A stretch of DNA of 52,908 bases from an uncultured Muribaculaceae bacterium (GCA_910584665.1 CAJUBL010000012.1:1-52908), one strand, 5' to 3'; counted from the stretch's first letter, positions 36,432 through 45,974 are shown. The notes: generated by a model not told the origin, from the letters alone. A program made the numbers and translations.

Positions 36432-37136
36432 TTACTCGGGGTTTTTGCGGTTGAATTCCTCGAGGACGGTCTTTATGTTGAAGTAGTATTGCCGGGTGCG
36501 GCCCTGCGGGTCGGTTACTTCTATGCAGTCGTAATATGGCTCGACAAATGCGGGCTTAAGAGACTCTACCTTTTTGCTGCTCAGATTTATGATTGTAGCC
36601 TCGTCACGAGGGTATATCACGTACCATGCGCCGGCTGTATCGGCACCGGTTCCGGTCGATACAATGGCCTCGAGGAGGCGGTTGAGACGATACTGCCATA
36701 TGTTGGCAATATTGACTTTCCCTTTTTCGCGCAGTGCATAAATGAGGAAATTCATCTGATTTATGTCAAACGGTGTATCTTCGAGAGCGAGGGTAGTATA
36801 ACTGATCATTGAATCGAGCTCGGCACGCGAATGTTTTTCTTTGAACGTCAACGGATTGACACGCTCGGCATATATACTGCGACGATATGGGTTATAGTCT
36901 TCCTGAAACATGGTGCCGAGGTAGAGGTAACGGTAGTCGTCTGTGGTCATGATTGTCTCGTTTTCCTGAAACCGCTTCATGAGTCTCGGGAAGTAATATT
37001 GTGACGACGGATCGGTAACGCTGGCCTTTACCTCGGCAAGGTCTACCTGACCGGCCGCACGTTTTGAAGGTACGCGGGCGGCGGTGGCTGTTATGACTAC
37101 AAGCAATGAAAATATTATGTGGAACAGGTGTTTCAT
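36432..37136 (-). CDS. Exported DUF4919 protein
   Basis: A 234-residue protein of unknown function. It has a signal peptide (MKHLFHIIFSLLVVITATAA) and the DUF4919 pattern DPSSQYYFPRLMKRFQ, DDYRYLYLGTMFQEDYNPY, and a C-terminal YYFNIKTVLEEF. The frame runs back to 37289, but the signal peptide and the -7 box at 37175-37182 require the start at 37136. It faces the propeller genes tail to tail and is divergent from the sirtuin gene. Confidence 0.8.
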   Translation of the reverse strand: MKHLFHIIFSLLVVITATAARVPSKRAAGQVDLAEVKASVTDPSSQYYFPRLMKRFQENETIMTTDDYRYLYLGTMFQEDYNPYRRSIYAERVNPLTFKEKHSRAELDSMISYTTLALEDTPFDINQMNFLIYALREKGKVNIANIWQYRLNRLLEAIVSTGTGADTAGAWYVIYPRDEATIINLSSKKVESLKPAFVEPYYDCIEVTDPQGRTRQYYFNIKTVLEEFNRKNPE

Positions 37137-37174
37137 GAGATCTATAAAGAAAAATGTGTGGATGTCCGGAAGTC

Positions 37175-37205
37175 CAAAGTTAATAAAAAGCCGTTGTGTA
37201 ACAAT
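37175..37205 (-). promoter_or_regulatory. Promoter for the DUF4919 gene
   Basis: On the minus strand TAACTTTG (37182-37175) is a perfect -7 box, with ATTG 19 bp upstream (37205-37202). The -7 box lies 39 bases before the start codon at 37136. Confidence 0.55.
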
Positions 37206-37258
37206 TGCACTTAACTTTTTTTCATTATAATTCACCCTTATAACCGGTCTCATAGTGT

Positions 37259-37266
37259 TATCTTTG
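37259..37266 (+). promoter_or_regulatory. -7 box TATCTTTG for the sirtuin gene
   Basis: A perfect TAnnTTTG match 34 bases before the ATG at 37301. No clear TTTG lies at the -33 distance. With the DUF4919 promoter it forms a divergent pair of -7 boxes about 80 bases apart. Confidence 0.45.
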
Positions 37267-37300
37267 TGTTCAGGTGTAAACAATAACAATCCCTTGGATC

Positions 37301-37999
37301 ATGAAAAAGAAACTTGTGATATCGACCGGTGCCGGAATGAGTGCCGAGAGTGGAATAGCAACGTTCAGGGATGCCGGCGGACTGTGGGAACAGTATCCGG
37401 TGATGGATGTCGCGAGCGCGGACGGATTCGCACGAAATCCCCGGCTGGTACATTCTTTCTACAACAGGCGAAGAGCCGAACTTCTCAAAGCCAGTCCCAA
37501 TGCCGGACATCTTGGCCTCGCAGAACTGGAGAAAGACTATGATGTGTACATCATCACCCAGAATGTCGACGACCTGCACGAACGTGCAGGGTCTCATAAT
37601 GTACTGCACCTTCACGGCGAGCTTATGAAAGTACGTGCCGTCGACGACGACAGCAGAATATATACGCTCACACCCGAATCGTATGAGACTACTCCCGACA
37701 CTGTAATAGACGGGCACAGAGTAAGACCGCACATAGTATTCTTCCAGGAAGCTGTGCCCAATATAGAGCCTGCCATCGATCTGGTGGAACAGGCCGATGT
37801 GTTTGTAGTCATAGGAACGTCGCTCAATGTATATCCGGCGGCCGGTCTTCTGCATTATGTACGTCCCGGTGTCCCGATATATTACATAGATCCCCACCCG
37901 GCTACGGTCCCTGCCGGCGTACATGTGATAAAGACCGTGGCCAGCGAGGGTGTCACCATACTGGCAAGGGAACTCAGCGGCCACCGCCCAGAAGAGTGA
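37301..37999 (+). CDS. cobB: Sir2-family NAD-dependent protein deacylase
   Basis: Removes acyl groups from lysines, releasing nicotinamide. The 232-residue protein has GAGMSAESGIATFRD (10-24), TQNVDDLHERAGS with the adjacent catalytic HLHGEL, and GTSLNVYPAAGL. Tyr54 and Arg57 in FYNRRR match the residue pair that selects succinyl or malonyl lysine in SIRT5-type enzymes. No cysteines occur in the zinc-ribbon position, or anywhere in the protein, so the structural zinc is missing. The 3' end overlaps the convergent terminase frame by 26 bases. Confidence 0.9.
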   Translation: MKKKLVISTGAGMSAESGIATFRDAGGLWEQYPVMDVASADGFARNPRLVHSFYNRRRAELLKASPNAGHLGLAELEKDYDVYIITQNVDDLHERAGSHNVLHLHGELMKVRAVDDDSRIYTLTPESYETTPDTVIDGHRVRPHIVFFQEAVPNIEPAIDLVEQADVFVVIGTSLNVYPAAGLLHYVRPGVPIYYIDPHPATVPAGVHVIKTVASEGVTILARELSGHRPEE

Positions 38000-39857
38000 C
38001 GGTATCGTTGAAAATGTCGGGTGAATACATGGAGGGGAGTACTGCGAGGGCTATCGCACGTGTTATCAGTATATCGTCATGATGTCCCTGCCGTGCTCCC
38101 TGCGAGCCGTTGGGCATATTCTCGTAGGTGTTCATCTCGTTACATGCCTCCATGTCACGCTCTTCGAGCAGACCGTCACGTACGGCGGCATTGAGACGTG
38201 TGACAGCCACACTCTTTGTAGCACGGTTAGTATGGAATCCGGGACGTCTGGCAGGTGACAGATTTCCCGGCTCTGTGAGCGATCTGTAGTACAGATTACC
38301 GTAGTACATGGCTATATCATTGAGTATGAACAGGGACGGATCACCCTCTGTATTATCGGTCTCGAGGGTATTGCTCTCATAGACGAGATGGGCATTGCCA
38401 TACCATCTGGCTATTGCGGCCGCCTTCCATGCCAGCACATCATGATCACAATGACCACGCCACTGTGCCACTACCTCAAGAGATCCGGGATATGATACCC
38501 TGTCGAAGACCGCTATGACAGAGTAATCGCTTTTAAATGACCGTCCGCCGACATCAACCACCGCGATGTACCGCTAATTATAGTCAGCGGCATTATTTAC
38601 AGGCAGTTTCCACACGCTGAGGTTTCCCGCTGCAGACGGTGTGAAACGTAATGTATGCAATGCCCGGGGGCCGGTTATCACCGGGCCGGTCATATCTCCC
38701 CTGACCACAGGCTCAGCACACTTCGATCTCAGACGCTCTATGTGCTCGGGAGCAAACACCTGGTATCCGGAATGGGTGAAAGCTTCGACAGGATCGGTAG
38801 GATACTCGGCCTGCATCATGGCATGATCGGGATACTCGCGCCGGCGCCGATGATACCAGTTGACCTGCTCGAGACTGCAACCGTAACGGTCCATAAGTTC
38901 ACGCTCATAATCATCAAGCGAACCTATCAATGCTTCCGGATCATCGACAGGAGTACTGTAGATAGAGATATAATACCACGGGATAAATACGGGACGCTTG
39001 TCGCTTGTGCCGGCACAGGCTCTGAGCCACTCGCTGTGAAAGTAGTTGCCTACCCCGTTGGCCGTACTCTCCATGACGATGAGCGTCAGCGGAGCAATGT
39101 TTACCGACCCGCATACGGCTCTGACAAGCTGACGTGGCGTACGCTGAGGCGTATCGGCCCAGAAGGCTACTTCCGAGAGGTGTGCCATGGCAAAGTCGGC
39201 ACCTCTCACTGCCTCATGATTCTCACTCGAACCCACTGTGACCCGACATCCGCGGCCGTTTATCTCACGTACATTGATGGCACGTTCAAAACCGCGGAAC
39301 GACGGTTCCGATCCCTCGCCGCCCATCCACAGGTGACGCGGATACATGGCAAGCATATCACTGTACATACCTCTTATTATGGCAGATGTATCCTTTACAT
39401 GCGCACATATGAGCGAGTTCCAGTTACAACGCTGGGTACACTGGATCCATGCCATGTACATCTGTACAAGCGTAGATCCTCCCCACTGGCGTGCCTTGAG
39501 CATTATGAAACGCAGGGGACGTTCCGCCAGCCTGTCCTCTTCAAACATTGACACTACATATCGCTGCGGAGCATTCAGACGAAAAGGTATCACCGAACCT
39601 GTGTTCTTGTCACGTATATTACAGCAGGTAACAGCCCAGAACTCGAAGTCGTGACAGATGCGCAGCCGGTCAAAATCATCGGCTGAGGCGAGAGATCCGC
39701 TGTATCTCACATCGGCCGTCATCGAACGTGGTACATAGACCGTATCACCGCTACCGGGGCGTATTACGGCAACACGCTCACCCGTACATCCCGATCCCGT
39801 AACAGGATCACACGGTGTACCGGCTATCTTACGGAAAAGTATATCACTATCAGGCAT
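37974..39857 (-). pseudogene. Phage terminase large subunit with an in-frame amber codon
   Basis: One 628-codon reading frame (including stop) interrupted by a single TAG (38576-38574). The N-terminal part has the ATPase motifs LKARQWGGST, RGADFAMAHLSEVAFW and VMESTANGVGNYFHSEW. After the amber, in the same frame, follows RYIAVVDVGGRSFKSDYSVI, the RNase H-like nuclease core, and HHDDILITRAIAL near the end. Together they match Bacteroidota phage terminases (Terminase_6/6C-like). The packaging motor would be split between ATPase and nuclease. It could be a nonsense mutation in a decaying prophage or a suppressed/recoded stop. No small terminase, portal or capsid gene is nearby. Confidence 0.78.
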
Positions 39858-39884
39858 TAACTGCTAATTTTAAATTTTTAATTA

Positions 39885-42350
39885 TTAATTTTTAATTATT
39901 ATTGAACCCAGACGGCTGTCGGCACTCATCATAGCGTCAACCGTGACTCTCACACACCGGCGGGAAGGCATCATAATATGATGACATAATGGCCTGCAGA
40001 CCTGTCCGCTGACTGTGAGCAGTGAGAAAACGCTCCACGGACCACGGCCATGATGTCCTCCTACTGTTACGGTACCGTCAATATCGCCTCCAGTAAGATC
40101 AACGGTTATCTCACTTATGTACGGGATACCTCTCACCGGATGTGTTTTCTCTATAATATCTTCTCTGATGTACATACACCGCGACATTTCACCCACCTCG
40201 CGGCACATATCGTACAGAACACCATCGCATACCGATGTGGCACGGGATGCCATCATGCAGCCATAAGCGGCGCTTATTCCCGGCAACAGGCGCAGAGACC
40301 ATCCTCCACTGTCTGCATGATATACGAGCGCACGTGATATACCCGACGCTGCGGCAGGTATGGCGACCAACTCCGCATGCAGTCTGTTCCACACGAGTAT
40401 GCCGGCTTCAGTACTGCGTGCCAGAGTAATCACTTTATTGCCATAAACGGCAACAATATCTGTTCCGGCTATAGCATATACCCTTATTCCCGTGTCGGTT
40501 CCGTATACAGTAGTCACAGCATCACGGCGCATTACCGGACGCGAGTCCAGACATACAGCGGCAGCAATCCGGCAACCGTTCATAGACAGCGAAAAGATTC
40601 CGTCGCTCATCATCACATTATATCGGGCTCTTGATGATTCCCAGGCCGATGATGAAGGCTGTCCCACAGGACATATGGCATTTATACACCCCATGCTTAT
40701 CTCCTTGCCCGAAATATTATTGCCGGGTACATCGCCTCTATAGGATATTATATTACCCGGATAATGAACAGCAGATGATATCTCAGCCGGTATATCCGTC
40801 TCATACATTATGGCATCAGGCTCTACAGGCCATACATCGTCTGCAAGATAACAGGCAAACCGGCCGCATGGCTCGAGATTCAGTGTTATTCCGCTGACCG
40901 AACCCTCACTCCCCTTAAACTGAAGATACACGGAACGTGCGTGACTGTCGGGATATACCACGCACGGTGACAGTTTCATACCGTTCAATGAATGACTTAC
41001 TCCACGGGTCACCAGTCTGCGTCCGTCGTCAAATGTCACCACAGCCACCGTCTCCATATCTCCTGCCTTACTGCTATGATTTATATAGTACTCTGCAGGA
41101 TGACCGGAAAAAAGACCCACACTGATATTACCCAGAAGAGTGGTATCGCCGTCACGACGGGCCACACGTCCCCAGACGGTATGCGGCAGCATACAGCGCG
41201 TAAGCCAGTGTGGAATTGATTCGGCGACGGCTTCCGACAACAAAGATTTCTCCTCACGGAGAGAGCGGGCTACCGGCCTTACATGCAGTGTGTGACCTGT
41301 TTTTTCATAAGAAAACGGATCTCTGACCGACAGGACGGTCTCAAACAGATCTTCACATGCCATGAGAGCATTTTTTATATCCCGCCTATAACGTGGTGTA
41401 GCTTTACCCGAAGCATCACATCCGGGAAGCGTAGCCTGCAATGTGACACGGCCTGACGATGTTTCCAGACGATGAACAGAACTGAGATTACCGTCCACAC
41501 AATGTATGGCAGGTGTCACCTGTATATCAAGGCGATCCACACGTTGTCCTGCAACGCCTCCTGCAGATACAGGCAATGTGACCATTATCCTGAACACAGG
41601 TACTGTGACAGCTCCTGGCATAACAATACCTCCAGCCGGATCGACCGACAGAACGGCAGTCATCGACCGGTCATGTCTGCCGGAAGGTACAAGCAGCTTA
41701 GGCATCGATTCCATCAACATACTGCCTGTACGGTCATAGAGACGGTAACGGACTAAAACCGGAGCTATATACTGGCCATTTGCCGAGGCGTCGGCACATC
41801 CCTGACAATAGGTTTCATACAGTACACTCCTGAGTCTGTCGGCATCAGCAGCCTGAAGTCTTGTATTTCCGTTTCCATAGTTTCCGGAAAGCCTGAAAGA
41901 TTCTACAGGCAACGAAAAAGATGTTTCTGATACAACCTCTATGTCCGGCACAGGATAATCGGAAGGACTTACCGCCACATAACATCTCATCAGCCCCTCG
42001 CCGTCATATACAGCATGATATATTGCTTTGTCTGTCAATATCATATAACCGTCACTACACCTATATGTATCCACAATATCGCCGTCAAGCCAGTCAGCCA
42101 CCACATAAGGCTGAGGAGGATCGTCATCTATACTGTGACTACATGCACCCAATACAGATCCGTCGGCAAACAGCTCCACCATATTGTCATTATCCTCAAT
42201 ATAGATACCCACTGTTCTCCATGGTCTGCAGTCAATTACAGCAGGGGCCATTACAGGAACAAGACATTCATACGGTCCGGAAGTATCAGGCCTGAGATTC
42301 AAACACATGCCGGCATGTTCCGGACTCAATGGCAAAAGAGTATTTTTCAT
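39885..42350 (-). CDS. Large phage virion-like protein of unknown function
   Basis: From the ATG at 42350 it is 821 residues (a start at 42380 adds ten). It begins KNTLLPLSPEHAGMCLNLRP and contains APVLVRYRLYDRTGSMLMES and many beta-rich repeats, like large structural proteins beside terminases in Bacteroidota prophages; the match is by recollection and only moderate. No signal peptide or membrane segment is seen. It lies 27 bases upstream of the terminase in the same direction, so the two form an isolated two-gene unit. The frame is fully open over more than 800 codons, which argues against long decay. Confidence 0.6.
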   Translation of the reverse strand: MKNTLLPLSPEHAGMCLNLRPDTSGPYECLVPVMAPAVIDCRPWRTVGIYIEDNDNMVELFADGSVLGACSHSIDDDPPQPYVVADWLDGDIVDTYRCSDGYMILTDKAIYHAVYDGEGLMRCYVAVSPSDYPVPDIEVVSETSFSLPVESFRLSGNYGNGNTRLQAADADRLRSVLYETYCQGCADASANGQYIAPVLVRYRLYDRTGSMLMESMPKLLVPSGRHDRSMTAVLSVDPAGGIVMPGAVTVPVFRIMVTLPVSAGGVAGQRVDRLDIQVTPAIHCVDGNLSSVHRLETSSGRVTLQATLPGCDASGKATPRYRRDIKNALMACEDLFETVLSVRDPFSYEKTGHTLHVRPVARSLREEKSLLSEAVAESIPHWLTRCMLPHTVWGRVARRDGDTTLLGNISVGLFSGHPAEYYINHSSKAGDMETVAVVTFDDGRRLVTRGVSHSLNGMKLSPCVVYPDSHARSVYLQFKGSEGSVSGITLNLEPCGRFACYLADDVWPVEPDAIMYETDIPAEISSAVHYPGNIISYRGDVPGNNISGKEISMGCINAICPVGQPSSSAWESSRARYNVMMSDGIFSLSMNGCRIAAAVCLDSRPVMRRDAVTTVYGTDTGIRVYAIAGTDIVAVYGNKVITLARSTEAGILVWNRLHAELVAIPAAASGISRALVYHADSGGWSLRLLPGISAAYGCMMASRATSVCDGVLYDMCREVGEMSRCMYIREDIIEKTHPVRGIPYISEITVDLTGGDIDGTVTVGGHHGRGPWSVFSLLTVSGQVCRPLCHHIMMPSRRCVRVTVDAMMSADSRLGSIIIKN

Positions 42351-42432
42351 AATAAAGTACTTAGTATGGTCAGTAGCCACGGCAAAATTACCACTGTAAT
42401 CTCCTGTTATGTGATGCTAAAAACACTTCCTA

Positions 42433-42482
42433 ATAAGAAAAGAAAGCCTGTACGAAAAAACGTACAGGCTTTCTTTTCTTAT
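42433..42482. terminator. Perfect 22-bp bidirectional terminator
   Basis: Bases 42433-42454 pair exactly with 42461-42482 around AAAAAA. The outer half of the stem is A-rich on one arm and T-rich on the other, so on both strands the GC-rich core is followed by a T-rich tract. It lies 34 bases after the stop of the peptide transporter and should end that transcript, insulating the phage module. Confidence 0.85.
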
Positions 42483-42515
42483 AGGTAACGCGTATCAGTG
42501 TGATGCGTTACAGTA

Positions 42516-44324
42516 TCATATAGCGTCGTCTTCTACAGTCTCTATAGCCTTGGCCGGATCGACAGCCGGAACATCGTCGCTGGTCGCTGCCTCAAGCTTC
42601 TTCATTATAGAGAATATGAATGCCGCAGACAACAGACATATGGCGATGAGTATACCCCATATTACAGGTACCGATATCTTGCCCCACATCAGCATGGGTA
42701 TGGATACGAGGTAATTGCCTATAGCCGTAGCGGCAAACCATCCGCCCATCATGCTGCCCTTGTACTTTGGAGGAGCTACCTTCGATACAAACGATATTCC
42801 CATCGGCGACAGCAAAAGCTCTGCGAACGTGAGCAGCAGGTAGGTAGAAATAAGCCAGTTTGGAGATTCACTGCCGTTGGTACCTATAAGATTGAGTGAA
42901 GCAAATACCATTACAAGATATGCGCAGCCGGCAACAACCATACCGTATCCTATCTTACGTGGCGCAGAAGGCTCTTTACCTCGGCTTGCAAGCCATCCGA
43001 AAAGTGCCATGGAGAACGGTGTAAGAGCCACAACATAGAACGGATTGAACTGCTGGTAAACAGCCGGGTCTATATTTTCTACAATATCGGGAGTTTTGAA
43101 ATAGAACCAGGCAACAAGACCTATAGCCGCAGTCAGTACCACACCGCTTATGATCTTAGCCCTGACTGTCTTGCTCTGTATAAGGCTGAACATGGCATAA
43201 ACACCTACGGCAATAGATGCGAGAGCCCATATATTGAATCCTATACGCGTCCAGCTGCCTGATGAGTTAGCGGTACAGCTCTTGGCAAATTCTGTAAGAG
43301 TCTGACCATTCTGATGGAATACCATCCAGAAGAATATAACCACAGCAAATACAAGCAGGAGAGCTACAATACGCTGTCTGGTCTGCGCCGGAGTAAGATC
43401 GGGACCGGCATTTACCGCCTTATCATTTTTCTTTGCTCCAGACTTCTTATCGGTGATGATATGCCTGTATGTATTACGTCCAAGTATATATATCAGAAAA
43501 CTTATGATGAGTGAACCGCAGGCAAGCATGAATGCATAACTGCATCCCTCGGAGAAAGCTGTAATGTAATTCTGGGCATTAATGCTCAAAGAGTCAGCCA
43601 CATTATCACATTTACTGAAAAAATCACCCAGATAGCCCGAAAGGAACTGAGCGAGATTGCCACCCTCTTCCATACCTTTATCTTTCGCAAAGTCAGCCAT
43701 AGCCTTGAACTGCTCCGTTCCTTCGGCCGGCATATCTGTAAACTGACCGGTATCTATACACCAGTTGCTGACGGTCGCGGCCATCGAGTCGTCGGTATTG
43801 AAACCATGGCGTGTGAGAGCCATGTTTTTGAGTGAGATAGCCGCCATCGGAGCAAACATTGATCCGAGGTTGATAGCCATATAGAAAATGGAAAAAGCCG
43901 AGTCACGCCGGTCACCATAACGGCTGTTATTATACAGATCACCTACCATAACCTGCAGATTGCCCTTGAACAGACCTGTACCTACCGATATAAGCAGAAG
44001 GGCGGCAAACAGTATATAAAGCGAAGTGTTCTCACGCACCGGAGTAGGAACCGACATCAGAGCGTAACCCAGGAACATAACCGATATGCCCGTGACCACA
44101 CACTTTGAAAAACTCCACTTGTCGGCAAGCCATCCTCCCACAAGAGGCATAAAATAAACCAGAGCGAGGAAAATAGAGAATATCTGGCCCGTCCACGCAG
44201 CGTCCAGACCAAACTTAGCCTGCAGGTAGAACAGGAAAATAGCGAGCATGGTGTAGTAACCGAAACGTTCGCCTGTATTGGCGAGTGACAGTACATACAG
44301 CCCGGCAGGTTGGTTTTTGAACAT
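42516..44324 (-). CDS. POT-family proton-dependent oligopeptide transporter
   Basis: A 602-residue major-facilitator protein with about 12-14 membrane spans and a long hydrophilic insertion near residues 185-245. The POT signature is recognisable as NTGERFGYYTM (16-26); the first Glu of the usual ExxER motif is Asn here, while Glu19-Arg20 remain. YNNSRYGDRRDSAFSIFYMAINLGSMFAP is the second signature region. It takes up di- and tripeptides with protons. The promoter is the TATATTTG box at the edge of the intergenic repeat; a strong terminator follows. Confidence 0.92.
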   Translation of the reverse strand: MFKNQPAGLYVLSLANTGERFGYYTMLAIFLFYLQAKFGLDAAWTGQIFSIFLALVYFMPLVGGWLADKWSFSKCVVTGISVMFLGYALMSVPTPVRENTSLYILFAALLLISVGTGLFKGNLQVMVGDLYNNSRYGDRRDSAFSIFYMAINLGSMFAPMAAISLKNMALTRHGFNTDDSMAATVSNWCIDTGQFTDMPAEGTEQFKAMADFAKDKGMEEGGNLAQFLSGYLGDFFSKCDNVADSLSINAQNYITAFSEGCSYAFMLACGSLIISFLIYILGRNTYRHIITDKKSGAKKNDKAVNAGPDLTPAQTRQRIVALLLVFAVVIFFWMVFHQNGQTLTEFAKSCTANSSGSWTRIGFNIWALASIAVGVYAMFSLIQSKTVRAKIISGVVLTAAIGLVAWFYFKTPDIVENIDPAVYQQFNPFYVVALTPFSMALFGWLASRGKEPSAPRKIGYGMVVAGCAYLVMVFASLNLIGTNGSESPNWLISTYLLLTFAELLLSPMGISFVSKVAPPKYKGSMMGGWFAATAIGNYLVSIPMLMWGKISVPVIWGILIAICLLSAAFIFSIMKKLEAATSDDVPAVDPAKAIETVEDDAI

Positions 44325-44370
44325 AATTTATAAAGTTATAGATTTAATGATTGATTCCTTCTAATCGACT

Positions 44371-44530
44371 ACAAATATACGAAGAATATTCGATGAAAAG
44401 AATAGCGAAAGTCATGCGAAGCATGGTTCGCGGTGGCAAAGCCAATTCTTTGAGTCAAATATACGAATAAGTCGAATACAAAACTAAACTTGTTTAAGTT
44501 TTGTTGAGCGCAAGTATATAGGACAAAGTC
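44371..44530 (-). repeat. Promoter-carrying intergenic repeat, copy B
   Basis: The reverse complement of this stretch matches 19722-19961 over its leader (including TCAACAAAAC and AAACAAGTTT) and one full 84-base unit. As in copy A, the unit ends in CGTATATTTG pointing at the next gene. The hairpin stems are conserved in structure (CATGC TTC GCATG and GGC TTT GCC), with base changes relative to copy A. Confidence 0.75.
44372..44379 (-). promoter_or_regulatory. -7 box TATATTTG for the peptide transporter gene
   Basis: Read on the minus strand, the edge of repeat copy B gives a perfect TAnnTTTG box 48 bases before the ATG at 44324. A second TATATTTG lies 84 bases further upstream (44463-44456) at the other edge of the unit. 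Confidence 0.5.
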
Positions 44531-44946
44531 AAATATACTAATTATAATTTATTTCAATGATGTAGTCCGTATATATATTTACAATGTCAATAACAATGTT
44601 GATAACTGTTCAAAATAATAAAACAAATATTTATAGCTTATACTTGACATTCACATCCAATTTTTATATGCTCCATCAACATTATATTCTCCAAATTTTA
44701 CCTCATCATTATTTATTTGTGTTTTAAACAGTAAAATGTTGAGTTATAAAGGGTGAAAATGATAGAAATTTATTAACTTTGCAAGTTGTCAACACATTGT
44801 TGATAACTACCATAAATATCTATTTAATAGATTAAAACAGTGTTGATAACATGTTGATCGGTTCATACATGTATGAATATAACTTATTATGCAAGTTTTT
44901 AGCCGTAAAGTTATAATAGTTACTGACACTATTTATTATTATTGAT
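44531..44946. other. Candidate chromosomal replication origin
   Basis: A very AT-rich gene-free stretch. TGTTGATAAC occurs exactly three times in the same orientation (44597-44606, 44798-44807, 44841-44850); it is one base from the DnaA box TGTGGATAA(C). Further near-matches are TTGTCAACA (44786-44794, opposite orientation) and TGTTGATCG (44852-44860). A perfect 16-bp palindrome lies at 44862-44877. Third-codon-position preference switches across this gap: plus-strand genes on the left favour A over T and C over G, while plus-strand genes on the right favour T over A, as expected on either side of an origin. dnaA is not adjacent. Confidence 0.5.
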
Positions 44947-44954
44947 TATTTTTG
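44947..44954 (+). promoter_or_regulatory. -7 box TATTTTTG for nadA
   Basis: A perfect TAnnTTTG match 36 bases before the nadA ATG. At the -33 distance only ACTG (44922-44925) is seen, so the upstream element is weak. Confidence 0.45.
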
Positions 44955-44990
44955 GAAAAATTCTTAAAACCTAAAAAGAGAAAATAAATA

Positions 44991-45938
44991 ATGACTGTAG
45001 ATAAAACTTCGGCAATCCGGGCATTGAAAGAAGAAATACTCAGACTGAAGGCTGAGAAAAACGCTGTCATTCTTGCCCACTACTATACTCGTGGAGAAAT
45101 ACAGGAGGTTGCCGATCATATAGGGGACTCGCTTGCCCTGGCCAGGATAGCCGCCGGCCTGAAAGAACCGGTGATTGTAATGTGTGGTGTTCATTTCATG
45201 GGTGAGACAGCCAAGATACTGTGTCCGGATAAGACTGTTCTGATTCCTGACGAGAAAGCAGGATGTTCGCTTGCCGATTCATGTCCGGCTCCGGAGTTTG
45301 AGAAGTTTGTAAAGGCACATCCAGACTATCAGGTTATAAGTTATGTCAATACTTCGGCTGCTGTGAAAGCATTGACCGATGTTGTGGTGACATCTTCAAA
45401 TGCACGGAAAGTGGTGGATTCATTTCCTGAGGATGCAAAACTTATATTCGGTCCGGATCGTAATCTCGGCGCATATATAAACAGTGTGACAGGGCGTGAT
45501 ATGCTGCTTTGGGATGGTGCATGCCATGTCCACGAGCAGTTTTCGGTAGAGAAGCTGGTGGAACTGAAGAAAGCCCGCCCCCAGGCGCGTGTCCTGGCTC
45601 ATCCCGAGTGCAAGCGTGCTCTTATCCTGCTGGCCGATGTGGTAGGCTCCACAGCCGCTCTTCTTGACTATGCTGTCAATAATGAAGCTACGGAATTCAT
45701 AGTGGCAACCGAGAGCGGTATACTGCATGAGATGCAGCGTAAATGTCCGGAAAAGACATTCATTCCGCTTCCGCCCGAAGACTCGACATGCGGATGCAAC
45801 GACTGCAGTTTCATGAAACTCAATACGCTTGAGAAGCTTCGGGACTGTCTGCGGGACGGATATCCTGAAATAAGTGTTGATCCGGATATAGCAAGGCTGG
45901 CACGCCGACCCATCGACCGTATGCTGTCGATACAGTAA
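44991..45938 (+). CDS. nadA: Quinolinate synthase A
   Basis: Condenses iminoaspartate with dihydroxyacetone phosphate to quinolinate in NAD synthesis, using an oxygen-sensitive [4Fe-4S] cluster. The 315-residue protein has VILAHYYTRGEIQEVADHIGDS (26-47), CGVHFMGETAKIL, and cluster-cysteine regions GCSLADSC (Cys92), WDGACHVHEQF and STCGCNDCSFMKLNT. NadB and NadC are not adjacent. It is the first gene right of the proposed origin, 36 bases before leuS. Confidence 0.96.
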   Translation: MTVDKTSAIRALKEEILRLKAEKNAVILAHYYTRGEIQEVADHIGDSLALARIAAGLKEPVIVMCGVHFMGETAKILCPDKTVLIPDEKAGCSLADSCPAPEFEKFVKAHPDYQVISYVNTSAAVKALTDVVVTSSNARKVVDSFPEDAKLIFGPDRNLGAYINSVTGRDMLLWDGACHVHEQFSVEKLVELKKARPQARVLAHPECKRALILLADVVGSTAALLDYAVNNEATEFIVATESGILHEMQRKCPEKTFIPLPPEDSTCGCNDCSFMKLNTLEKLRDCLRDGYPEISVDPDIARLARRPIDRMLSIQ

Positions 45939-45974
45939 AGATAAGAAAAAATCATTCATTAACAATCATTATAA

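Noticed and set aside
38655..39551. 298-codon plus-strand frame opposite the terminase
   Set aside because: The minus strand carries recognisable terminase motifs; the plus frame has none.
39858..39900. AT-rich run between the two phage genes considered as an attachment site
   Set aside because: No matching direct repeat was seen at the other end of the module and no integrase is present.
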